This document shows, piece by piece, positions 1 through 5,650 of a DNA stretch of 5,650 nt. The stretch comes from Planctomycetota bacterium (GTDB lineage Bacteria; Planctomycetota; Phycisphaerae; Phycisphaerales; SM1A02), in the NCBI GenBank assembly GCA_027295365.1, contig JAPULD010000422.1, positions 1-5,650 on the forward strand, written 5' to 3'. The position numbers and the translations under genes were made by a program. A model generated the notes under the pieces. The model was not told where the DNA came from, ran no database searches, and was given only the letters and a program-made list of their open reading frames with translations. Each line of letters starts with the position of its first letter. Within the stretch, counting starts at the first letter, position 1.

Positions 1-106
1 TCTCAACGTATAAGGTGCCGACTCCCATGCCACAAAAAGACTGAGAAACGGGTGATTTCCACAATGTTGCCGATAATGAGGGGCCAGATGATCGGATCGG
101 TCTGGT

Positions 107-1411
107 TCAGGCCTTGATGATCCTGGCTTTCCGGAATTCACTTCCGAGCACGGAGCGTGAGTCTGCCCCGAGCCAATCCTCAAGGACCGCCGCGTAAAGG
201 CTGCGGAAATCAACCTTGAACCGCAGATCACCCTGCTCCAGGTCGGCCAAAGAGGGATGATCGCCCAAGACCCCGGGACGAATCATGTCGCCCACGAAGA
301 ACATGGGAGCCGCGGTGCCATGATCGGTGCCCGCCGAGGCATTTTGTGCGACCCGCCGGCCGAACTCCGAAAAGACCATGGTGAGCACGCGGCTTGAATT
401 GCCTTGCTTGCGAAGGTCAGTATGGAAGGACTTGAGGGCTCCGCCCACCTGGCGCAAGAGGTTGGCGTGCTGCCCGGCTTGTCCGGCGTGGGTGTCGAAA
501 CCGGACAACGTGACGTAATACACCCGAGTCTTCAACTCGTCTCGGATCATGGCGCTGACGATTCGAAGTTGCCTCGCAAGTTCGCCCTGTGGATATCGCA
601 CGAGGGGTTTCTTCGCGACGGCCTTCCGTATGCGTTCCGACGAGACCTGGGCGTCCAGCGCGGTGCGCATGAGGAAACCGAGCTGGCCATCGGGATCGAC
701 GTTGTCCAGAACTCCGGCGCGATTGATCTTCTGATACGACGTGTCGATGGAGTCGTTCATGCTCTCGCCAAGCCATTGGAAGAGATCGGCCGATTCGAAA
801 CTGATCGGCTTCTGAATCTCGCCGTTCATCGCCAGCGGAGATTCTCGTCCGATGGACACCGCCCCTTCGGGGATTGGCTTCCCTTGGCACGTGTTGTCGA
901 AGTAACGGCCAATCCAGCCATGGTTGATGCCATCGGTGTCGGCGGTGTGCCAGATGTCCATGGACGTGAAGTGCGATCGATTGGGATTGGGATACCCAAC
1001 GCCTTGCACGATGCTGGCCACGCCATCATCCAGGAGATCCTTGAAACCGGCGAATGCGGGATGCAGGCCGAGTCCATCCGCAAGGCCGCCCAGGTCCAGG
1101 GCGGCGGGTCGGTCATTGGTGCCGCGCCCCGGCGCGGGGATGGCGATGTTGGGCCTCGCCTTGTGATAGGCATTCATGCCGTAGGGCACGACGGTGTTGA
1201 GCCCGTCGTTGCCGCCCCCGAGTTGGACGACCACGAGCACCCGATCCTCGGGCACACCGGGTTGGCTGCTCAGCATCGAGCCGGCCGGCGCGAGCATCCC
1301 CATGGCCGAACGCTGCAGGAACAGGGGGGCGGTCGCGGTCAGCGAGGCGAACGTCAGCCCCTGCTGCATGAACAGGCGGCGGGAATACGTCGTTGTTTGT
1401 TGATCGTTCAT
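107..1411 (-). CDS. Tat-exported DUF1501 family protein
   Basis: The 434-residue product is a DUF1501 protein, a family usually exported and related in fold to the alkaline phosphatase/sulfatase superfamily; its biochemical role is not established. The N-terminus carries a twin-arginine signal: SRRLFM at residues 10-15, then a mildly hydrophobic stretch to about residue 46, so folded export to the periplasm or cell surface is likely. Family motifs seen are GGGNDGLN (65-72), GYPNPNRSHF (139-148), GFDTH (304-308), SEFGRR (348-353) and GTDHGTAAP (361-369). Their Asp and His residues are plausible metal ligands, which is inference. The length is normal for the family and the frame is intact. The ATG start is supported by a GGGAGG ribosome binding site 7 bases upstream. 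The gene follows the DUF1800 gene by 49 bases on the same strand, a pairing common in several bacterial phyla, so co-transcription is likely. The family call is firm; the function is open. Confidence 0.93.
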   Translation of the reverse strand: MNDQQTTTYSRRLFMQQGLTFASLTATAPLFLQRSAMGMLAPAGSMLSSQPGVPEDRVLVVVQLGGGNDGLNTVVPYGMNAYHKARPNIAIPAPGRGTNDRPAALDLGGLADGLGLHPAFAGFKDLLDDGVASIVQGVGYPNPNRSHFTSMDIWHTADTDGINHGWIGRYFDNTCQGKPIPEGAVSIGRESPLAMNGEIQKPISFESADLFQWLGESMNDSIDTSYQKINRAGVLDNVDPDGQLGFLMRTALDAQVSSERIRKAVAKKPLVRYPQGELARQLRIVSAMIRDELKTRVYYVTLSGFDTHAGQAGQHANLLRQVGGALKSFHTDLRKQGNSSRVLTMVFSEFGRRVAQNASAGTDHGTAAPMFFVGDMIRPGVLGDHPSLADLEQGDLRFKVDFRSLYAAVLEDWLGADSRSVLGSEFRKARIIKA

Positions 1412-1418
1412 TCGCGAG

Positions 1419-1424
1419 CCTCCC
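1419..1424 (-). promoter_or_regulatory. Ribosome binding site of the DUF1501 gene
   Basis: On the minus strand GGGAGG stands 7 bases before the ATG at 1409-1411, which fixes the start. The motif lies in the 3' arm of a small GC-rich stem (GCCTC at 1430-1434 pairing with GAGGC at 1418-1422, loop of 7 bases), so the site could be partly hidden in the mRNA. Confidence 0.75.
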
Positions 1425-1460
1425 GTGGCGAGGCGATTATTGAGTCTGGGTGAATTTCGA

Positions 1461-2963
1461 TCACATCAATTGATATTCGGGCATCGACGTGATCAAGCAT
1501 AACAGTGCGATCAGGATGGGGTTGTCGAGGTCGCCTCGATGTTCATTCATCAAGGATTTCAGGGACTCCATTCTTTGAGCGTGCGGGGCATCGCCCAGGT
1601 TCAGCTTTAGGAGGTACGCGAGCACCTCATCGGTTCGAAACAGACCCTGGGCATCGCGGAGGTGCGCGATGATGGGCATTGCGTCGTAATCCTGAAGATC
1701 CGTGTCCCAGGGTAGGTCATTGGGCCTTCGTCCCGTCAGCAGGTACACCAGGACGTTCTGTCGCATGAACAGGGATGAGGTGTTGATCCAGGCCACGCCT
1801 CCCTCCCAGCCCTTGACGCTGGGGGGATTGAAGATGTTCTGGCCCATCAGGCTGCAAGCGTCGAGCAGGGCCTTGAGGCTTCTCACCGGCGTATGCAGCG
1901 TCCGAATCGCCTGCACGACGAGTTGCACCGGGCTCTTGATGACATGCCTGATGTTGGAATCGTCGTAGAAATACTCGGACGTGAACATCGTTTGGAGCAG
2001 GACGCTCAGGTCGTAGTCCCGTTCTCGAAAGAGCTTGGCCATGGCCAGGATGTAGCGTTTGGCCTGGGGGGCGGTGTCATGCATCGCCGGGGCGTCGTTG
2101 ACGAAATATCGGTGAAGCTTGAAGCAGAGGTACTCGCTGGCCACATCTCGGCTCAGGATGATGTTCACGAAGTCGTCGCCATCCCAGAAACCCTTCTGTC
2201 CCAGGATGGTCTTGGATTTGCGATCGTGCAGACGAGGACGAAAGATAAAATCGTCGTCCTGGAAGGTGTACCCCGTCAGGGCTCGGGCTCCCTCCTTGAT
2301 GTCATGCTCCGTGTAGTCGTGGCCTTCGCCCAGGGTGAAGAGTTCCATCAGTTCCCGGGCGAGATTTTCGTTGGGAGCCTGGCGACGATTCTGATTGTTG
2401 TTGAGGTACCTGATCATCGCGGGATCGCGGATGATCCCCTGGACGAGATTACGGAAATTCCCCGTCGCATTGGCGCGGAAAAACTGGTTCTGACGGAAGA
2501 GGTGATAGCTGTCCTGGATGGCCCGGTAGCCCGTGGCGAAATGTCCATGCCAGAAGAGGGTCATCTTCTCTTCGAGGGGGCGGGGGGTCTCGATCATCCT
2601 TTGCAACCACCATGACTGGAGGTCCGCAAGCTGTCGTCGATCACGACGTTGTCGCTGCTGGCGTTCCTTTCGGAATCGTTCCAGAATTGCTTCATCCCCT
2701 TCACGCCGGGCTCGTTGAAGTTCCTTCTGTTGTTGAGGAGCACGGGGCTTCATGATGTCGTGATCGAACCGATCGGCCTCGACGGGTTCCGTCTTGATCT
2801 CGTGGTAGTGGACGATGTAATGGACCGCGGCTTCGAGACCCATGTTCGCCAAGGCGGAAATCTGATCTGGGCTGCCGCCAAATCCCGCCCGATTGAGCAG
2901 GTGCCGGGCCTTCCGGAAATCGAACTGCTTGGGGTTGAGCGGTTTAAGAGGATTGGCGGGCAT
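1461..2963 (-). CDS. DUF1800 family protein
   Basis: The product is a 500-residue DUF1800 protein. The family is widespread, often sits beside DUF1501 genes, and has no settled biochemical function. With numbering from the chosen ATG, family motifs are HLLNRAGFGG (21-30), FWHGHFATG (137-145), NENLARELMELFTLGEG (198-214), ARALTGYT (226-233), FKLHRYFV (281-288), KSPVQLV (343-349), GWEGGVAW (385-392) and the terminal SMPEYQLM. A highly charged Arg/Gln/Glu-rich segment at about 75-114, probably a coiled coil, precedes the conserved helical core. There is no visible signal peptide or membrane segment. The frame also opens at a GTG at 3026 (521 residues), but that start has no ribosome binding site and its 21 extra codons run through overlapping inverted repeats. 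The ATG at 2963 has a weak GAGAAAG about 11 bases upstream and directly precedes typical family sequence, so it is preferred with moderate certainty. DUF1501 follows after 49 bases. Confidence 0.92.
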   Translation of the reverse strand: MPANPLKPLNPKQFDFRKARHLLNRAGFGGSPDQISALANMGLEAAVHYIVHYHEIKTEPVEADRFDHDIMKPRAPQQQKELQRARREGDEAILERFRKERQQRQRRDRRQLADLQSWWLQRMIETPRPLEEKMTLFWHGHFATGYRAIQDSYHLFRQNQFFRANATGNFRNLVQGIIRDPAMIRYLNNNQNRRQAPNENLARELMELFTLGEGHDYTEHDIKEGARALTGYTFQDDDFIFRPRLHDRKSKTILGQKGFWDGDDFVNIILSRDVASEYLCFKLHRYFVNDAPAMHDTAPQAKRYILAMAKLFRERDYDLSVLLQTMFTSEYFYDDSNIRHVIKSPVQLVVQAIRTLHTPVRSLKALLDACSLMGQNIFNPPSVKGWEGGVAWINTSSLFMRQNVLVYLLTGRRPNDLPWDTDLQDYDAMPIIAHLRDAQGLFRTDEVLAYLLKLNLGDAPHAQRMESLKSLMNEHRGDLDNPILIALLCLITSMPEYQLM

Positions 2964-2982
2964 GGCGAATTCAGCTTTCTCG

Positions 2983-3031
2983 GGGCCTGATTCAGGTGAT
3001 ACAGGCCCTCTCGACAAGGATATCACCTGAA
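2983..3031 (-). repeat. Two overlapping inverted repeats before the DUF1800 gene
   Basis: Inverted repeat A has perfect 11-base arms at 2991-3001 (TTCAGGTGATA) and 3021-3031 (TATCACCTGAA) with 19 bases between. Inverted repeat B has perfect 7-base arms at 2983-2989 (GGGCCTG) and 3002-3008 (CAGGCCC) with a 12-base loop. One arm of A lies wholly inside the loop of B, and one arm of B lies in the loop of A. The second arm of B would be separated from an 11-bp stem A by a single base, so both stems are unlikely to form fully together; they look like mutually exclusive hairpins. On the transcript they end 19 bases before the chosen ATG. A could alternatively be a DNA operator for a dimeric regulator. 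Confidence 0.6.
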
Positions 3032-3054
3032 GGGGAGAGCCGTCGGATCTGAAT

Positions 3055-3070
3055 TACTACCGAAGTAGTA
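3055..3070 (-). promoter_or_regulatory. Hairpin with cUUCGg tetraloop in DUF1800 leader
   Basis: On the minus strand TACTAC-TTCG-GTAGTA forms a perfect 6-bp stem whose loop and closing pair are the exceptionally stable cUUCGg tetraloop. It lies about 92 bases upstream of the chosen DUF1800 start. The bases that follow (ATTCAGATCC) are not a T-tract, so it is not a standard intrinsic terminator. It may be a 5' leader structure protecting the mRNA or spacing other elements. Confidence 0.5.
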
Positions 3071-3322
3071 TGAAACAGGATGCCCCGAAGGCCAGCACCT
3101 AACAGGGAAATTGATTTGAATTTAACAATGATGCGTCCAATCAACAGGAAGCACAAGTTGGTCGGGCTAGCCCAGTCGGCTGCGAAGGGGCGATGTGATC
3201 TCATTGACACCATGGCCAGCGAGACCGGCTCGACAAGCGAGTTCATTGAACTCTGGCGAAGAGGGGCAAGAATGGGCTTCGGTTCCGTCCGACGGGCGAT
3301 GTGGGATCGATCACCTCATTCT

Positions 3323-5323
3323 TTATCGAATGAATACAAACCAGAAGAGCCAACCGACTCCGCCGAAGATGACCGGGGTCAGACCGAAGAAAAACGTCCA
3401 TCGGATTCGAGTGCGCCAGTACCGGGATTTCCGCGCCATCAGTCGCTTCAGAATTCGAATGCTGCGAATCGCTTCGGGATACTCCGGATCGATCGCCTGC
3501 ACTTGTTCCCAGGTTCCCAGCGCGGTCCGGAATCTTCCTTTCTTGATTGCCTCGCGCGCGTGGAGGATTTCGTGCCGCTCGAATCGGGCCAGCTCACTCC
3601 AGGTCCAGCGAAGATGCTTGACTTGCTCATCATGCGGAAATTCGAGAATCAGCTCGTCCAGCAGCTTCAGCGCCTCCTGGTCCTGATGCGCTTCCCGATG
3701 ACCCCGGGCCGCGTTCATCACGAACCGATGGTGATCCTGATATTTCTTGGCCCGGCTCAGCAAATCGGCGGCGAGCTTTGAATTCGGTTTGACCAGACGC
3801 AACTGCCGGGCCAGGGTGATCGTCTCCTCAAACTGCCGCCGATTCAGACATCGAACGGCCTTGTCCTTGATGCTGTCGAACTTGGTCCGATAGGTTTCCC
3901 GCTTGAGCATGAGCTCGACTTTTCGGGTCCTCTGGTGATGAGGATTGATGGCGCGGGCCTTGAGGATGCACTCGAGGGCCGACTCGATCTGCTTCTTGCT
4001 GATGAATTTCCTGGCGCTGACGCGAAGCCGATCGAACTGGCGCTGATTCTCGATGGCGACATGCCTCAAGGCTTCAAAGTCCTCTTCAAAGAACCCGATG
4101 GCGGCGCCGAGATCGGCTTCGTCCCGGGCTCGATAGAAATCCCCGGTTTCGAGCAGTTCCTGAACCTTGCGACGCGAATCCTGGGAGGCCTGGTAGCGGG
4201 AGAAATTGATGCCGCACGTCATGCAGTACTGCACGTCGCGTCGATTCTCCGTGTGGCAGGAGGGGCAGTCGAGGGTCAGCTTGTTGCCGCACCGAAGGCA
4301 GAATCGGGCGTACTGCGCGTTGACGGCCTCGCATTCCGGACAGGTCATGCGTTTGCTGGCCACGCGATTGGACAAGACGTATCGACGCTCGGCATTGTCC
4401 AGTTCGAACAGAAACTGTCGGATGTCGGTCTGGCGAAAAGCCGGCTGCTCCTGCATCGCTTTTTCCATGACCGGCACCAACTGCGTGGGGAGTGAATCCA
4501 TCGACACGTCGGTGGGATATTTCCCGGTCAGGAGCTGGTACAGGGTCTTGGCCAGTGAATAGATGTCCGCCCTTGCAGTCACTTCCGCCTTGGGATCGCG
4601 CTGCTCGGGGGACATGTACACGGGAGTGCCCGCCACGGCGGTCGTGGTTCGCAGGTTGGCCTCCATGATCGCAATGCCGAAATCGACGAGCTTGGGAACC
4701 CCCTCCTCGTTCAGGATGATGTTGGAGGGCTTGACGTCACGATGAACGATGTTGCGTTGATGGGCGTGACCCAGTCCCCTGGCGATCTGGCGGATCACTT
4801 CCAATGCGGCGTTGAACCCGAGCCGCCCTTGTTTCTCGATCAGGGTCAGGAGGTTTCCCCCCGGAATGAATTCCATGACGATGTAGGGCCCGTATTCGTC
4901 TTCGCCCATCTCGTAGATGGTCACGATGTTCCGATGATTCAGCGCGGCAATGGCTTTGGCTTCCCGGGCGAATCGTGGCAATCCCTCCAGTTCCGTCATG
5001 CCCGAAATCAGCAGTCGCTTGATCGCGACTTTGCGCTCGAGGCGGTGATCAAAGGCGAGATCCACGACGCCCATGCCACCCTGGCAGATCCGTTCCCGGA
5101 TCTCGTAGCTGCCGCGGTTTCCCTTGAACTCCGTGGGGTTCAGACCCGCCGCGGCCTCCTGAATCCGGTTCGGTTGATCAGCGATCAGGTCTTGTGGCGA
5201 AGGTTTCCACTGGGTCGTCGCACCGGTCCCGCTCCCATGCAGGGTGATGGTCGCATCGCCCTCGATATCAAGTGCCGTATCGATGGCTTGTACATTCTGT
5301 TCGCTGATGCTGATTCGCGGCAC
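3323..5323 (-). CDS. Hanks-type Ser/Thr kinase with zinc ribbons, TPR-like region and C-terminal anchor
   Basis: The 666-residue product should transfer phosphate from ATP to Ser/Thr of partner proteins. Numbering is from the GTG at 5323. After a linker (1-72) comes the kinase domain (about 73-310): glycine loop CQGGMG (80-85, first Gly replaced by Cys), VAIK with Lys102, Glu121, HRDVKPSN (194-201, catalytic Asp196), DFG (214-216) and SPE (238-240), so it appears active. Two zinc ribbons follow, with CxxC pairs at 328/331 and 342/345, then 353/356 and 367/370. Residues about 385-625 are helical and TPR-like, suited to protein binding. A basic stretch leads to one membrane helix (642-664) ending two residues from the C-terminus, which implies a cytoplasmic, tail-anchored enzyme. 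An in-frame ATG at 5383 would add 20 residues but lacks a ribosome binding site, whereas the GTG has GGAAGGG 7 bases upstream. A phosphatase-like gene lies upstream on the same strand. Substrates are unknown. Confidence 0.93.
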   Translation of the reverse strand: MPRISISEQNVQAIDTALDIEGDATITLHGSGTGATTQWKPSPQDLIADQPNRIQEAAAGLNPTEFKGNRGSYEIRERICQGGMGVVDLAFDHRLERKVAIKRLLISGMTELEGLPRFAREAKAIAALNHRNIVTIYEMGEDEYGPYIVMEFIPGGNLLTLIEKQGRLGFNAALEVIRQIARGLGHAHQRNIVHRDVKPSNIILNEEGVPKLVDFGIAIMEANLRTTTAVAGTPVYMSPEQRDPKAEVTARADIYSLAKTLYQLLTGKYPTDVSMDSLPTQLVPVMEKAMQEQPAFRQTDIRQFLFELDNAERRYVLSNRVASKRMTCPECEAVNAQYARFCLRCGNKLTLDCPSCHTENRRDVQYCMTCGINFSRYQASQDSRRKVQELLETGDFYRARDEADLGAAIGFFEEDFEALRHVAIENQRQFDRLRVSARKFISKKQIESALECILKARAINPHHQRTRKVELMLKRETYRTKFDSIKDKAVRCLNRRQFEETITLARQLRLVKPNSKLAADLLSRAKKYQDHHRFVMNAARGHREAHQDQEALKLLDELILEFPHDEQVKHLRWTWSELARFERHEILHAREAIKKGRFRTALGTWEQVQAIDPEYPEAIRSIRILKRLMARKSRYWRTRIRWTFFFGLTPVIFGGVGWLFWFVFIR

Positions 5324-5330
5324 GGAGCAA

Positions 5331-5337
5331 CCCTTCC
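5331..5337 (-). promoter_or_regulatory. Ribosome binding site supporting the GTG start of the kinase gene
   Basis: GGAAGGG on the minus strand stands 7 bases before the GTG at 5321-5323, the same spacing as at the DUF1501 gene. The upstream ATG at 5381-5383 is preceded by CCATGTTCAA, with no Shine-Dalgarno match. This favours the 666-residue form of the kinase over the 686-residue form. Confidence 0.6.
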
Positions 5338-5403
5338 AAGTTCCGTGAACAGACGCACGCGTTGAACGACCGTTCTCAATCATTTGAACATGGTTCAGGC
5401 AAT

Positions 5404-5409
5404 ATTATG
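5404..5409 (-). promoter_or_regulatory. Possible -10 element of a kinase promoter
   Basis: CATAAT on the minus strand matches the sigma-70 -10 consensus TATAAT at five of six positions. Transcription would start near 5397, giving a leader of about 74 bases to the GTG at 5323. No -35 element is visible at the usual spacing and there is no extended -10, so this is tentative; an activator-dependent or non-sigma-70 promoter is also possible. Confidence 0.25.
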
Positions 5410-5427
5410 GCTTGTTTATCCTGTTCC

Positions 5428-5454
5428 CTTCGATGAAATCAGACTTCGATCGAA
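5428..5454 (-). repeat. Direct repeat and palindrome upstream of kinase gene
   Basis: CTTCGAT occurs at 5428-5434 and again at 5444-5450, start to start 16 bases. The second copy is part of the perfect 10-base palindrome TTCGATCGAA (5445-5454). The pair lies about 30-55 bases upstream of the start point implied by the tentative -10 element, where a regulator could bind. The repeats are short and could be chance. Confidence 0.3.
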
Positions 5455-5463
5455 TGATTTTCC

Positions 5464-5521
5464 CGGCCATCATCGTCAAATCCGCCTTCTCGGAGATTGG
5501 TTTGCGGATCGATGATGACCG
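5464..5521 (-). repeat. Long imperfect hairpin between phosphatase-like and kinase genes
   Basis: CATCATCG (5468-5475) pairs perfectly with CGATGATG (5510-5517), and ATCCGC (5480-5485) pairs with GCGGAT (5504-5509), giving 14 base pairs with one 4-base bulge (5476-5479) and an 18-base loop. Three more outer pairs (5464-5466 with 5519-5521) extend the stem past one mismatch. It begins two bases after the stop codon of the upstream gene. The bases after it on the transcript are GGAAAATCATTCG, not a T-tract, so a classical intrinsic terminator is not supported. It could mark an mRNA 3' end, slow decay, or act as a processing site. Confidence 0.5.
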
Positions 5522-5523
5522 CC

Positions 5524-5650
5524 TCAGACAAGGTTGATATGGGCAATCATAATTGTCAGATCATCGAGACGCAATTGCCCGTGTTCGATATCTTTGAGAG
5601 TCTTCATGATCTGTTCGGTGGCCTGCTGGGCGGTCTTGCTTTTCAGGCAG
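5524..5650 (-). CDS. Partial PP2C/SpoIIE-type phosphatase, C-terminal end only
   Basis: The minus strand is open from the window edge to a TGA at 5524-5526, giving 41 residues of a C-terminus; the rest of the gene lies outside the window. The tail has the pattern of PP2C/SpoIIE-family phosphatases: a helix (about QQATEQIMKTLKDIEHG) followed by the closing metal-binding and beta-strand segment DDLTIMIAHI, which resembles the family's D[DN]-[IL]-T-hydrophobic motif. If correct, the protein would remove phosphate from Ser/Thr and could oppose the kinase encoded 200 bases downstream on the same strand. The match rests on one short motif and its context, so the family is probable, not certain. SpoIIE/RsbU-like is slightly favoured over classical PP2C because of the DD pair. 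Confidence 0.55.
   Translation of the reverse strand, partial: CLKSKTAQQATEQIMKTLKDIEHGQLRLDDLTIMIAHINLV

Larger units (their letters stand above)
2964..3322 (-). other. Gene-free leader region between kinase and DUF1800 genes
   Basis: This stretch of about 360 bases holds no convincing gene. It contains the structured elements annotated separately at 2983-3031 and 3055-3070, an AT-rich patch at about 3107-3128, a 10-base palindrome GGGCTAGCCC at 3164-3173 and an 8-base palindrome GATCGATC at 3305-3312. I found no convincing sigma-70 promoter on the minus strand: the best pair, TTGTGC and CATCAT with 17 bases between them, matches poorly. A small inverted repeat, TCATTC/GAATGA (3316-3321 and 3328-3333), covers the kinase stop codon but has no following T-tract. 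The region probably carries the promoter and 5' leader of the DUF1800-DUF1501 pair. Confidence 0.6.

Noticed and set aside
84..105. Possible terminator stem CCAGA/TCTGG after the DUF1501 stop codon
   Set aside because: Only five base pairs with a 12-base loop and no T-tract directly after it; a TTTTT run further on (36-40 on the plus strand as AAAAA) has no adequate stem next to it.
1..106. Short minus-strand open stretch downstream of DUF1501 with a hydrophobic predicted peptide
   Set aside because: About 40 codons at most, without a usable start codon or ribosome binding site; no family resemblance.
404..1453. Long plus-strand open frame of 349 codons opposite the DUF1501 gene
   Set aside because: It is antisense to a gene with clear family motifs; its product shows no recognisable domain. 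Other plus-strand frames at 1893-2615, 3080-3781, 3935-4495 and 4742-5365 mostly lie opposite well-supported genes and are rejected for the same reasons.
2964..3026. GTG start at 3024-3026 for the DUF1800 gene
   Set aside because: There is no Shine-Dalgarno match before it, its codons coincide with overlapping inverted repeats, and the added 21 residues look neither like a signal peptide nor like family sequence.
2983..3031. A true H-type pseudoknot formed by both inverted repeats together
   Set aside because: One base would have to span an 11-bp stem, which is sterically implausible; alternative hairpins fit better.
2992..3246. Minus-strand open frame of 84 codons in the kinase-DUF1800 gap
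   Set aside because: It has no ribosome binding site, no recognisable motif, and runs through the inverted repeats of the leader; more likely chance.
3316..3333. Inverted repeat TCATTC/GAATGA over the kinase stop codon as a terminator
   Set aside because: The stem is AT-rich, six base pairs long, and is followed by GGTGATCGATCC, not a T-tract.
5324..5383. ATG start at 5381-5383 for the kinase gene
   Set aside because: It lacks a ribosome binding site, whereas the in-frame GTG at 5321-5323 has a strong one at the best spacing. It cannot be fully excluded.

Overview
The window looks like a stretch of bacterial chromosome with all genes on the minus strand. Read in the direction of transcription (right to left) it holds four genes: the last 41 codons of a probable PP2C/SpoIIE-type phosphatase (5524-5650), a Hanks-type Ser/Thr protein kinase (3323-5323, or to 5383), a DUF1800 protein (1461-2963) and a Tat-exported DUF1501 protein (107-1411). 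Paired DUF1800/DUF1501 genes, a large kinase with zinc ribbons and helical repeats, and a moderately GC-rich composition suggest Planctomycetota (perhaps Phycisphaerae-like) or a related phylum. This is inferred from gene content only; no rRNA or marker gene is present to settle it.

Region 1, signalling (3323-5650): the phosphatase-like tail lies directly upstream of the kinase in the same direction, as expected for a reversible phosphorylation pair. The kinase has the catalytic residues of an active enzyme, two adjacent four-cysteine zinc ribbons, a TPR-like helical region and one membrane helix at its extreme C-terminus, so it should be a membrane-tethered enzyme with essentially no extracytoplasmic part. 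The gap between the two genes holds a long imperfect hairpin, a direct repeat with a palindrome, and a possible -10 element.

Region 2, leader (2964-3322): about 360 bases without a convincing gene. It is rich in inverted repeats: a short stem capped on the transcribed strand by a cUUCGg tetraloop, and, just upstream of the chosen DUF1800 start, two overlapping stems that compete for the same sequence. This is the most unusual non-coding structure in the window.

Region 3, DUF1800-DUF1501 (107-2963): two genes 49 bases apart, probably one transcript. DUF1501 has a twin-arginine signal; DUF1800 has no visible signal peptide. Their joint function is not established. Positions 1-106 hold no supported feature.

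I see no mobile element, CRISPR array, RNA gene or clear intrinsic terminator. The most notable points are the kinase architecture and the structured leader of the DUF1800 gene; neither amounts to proof of a new system.
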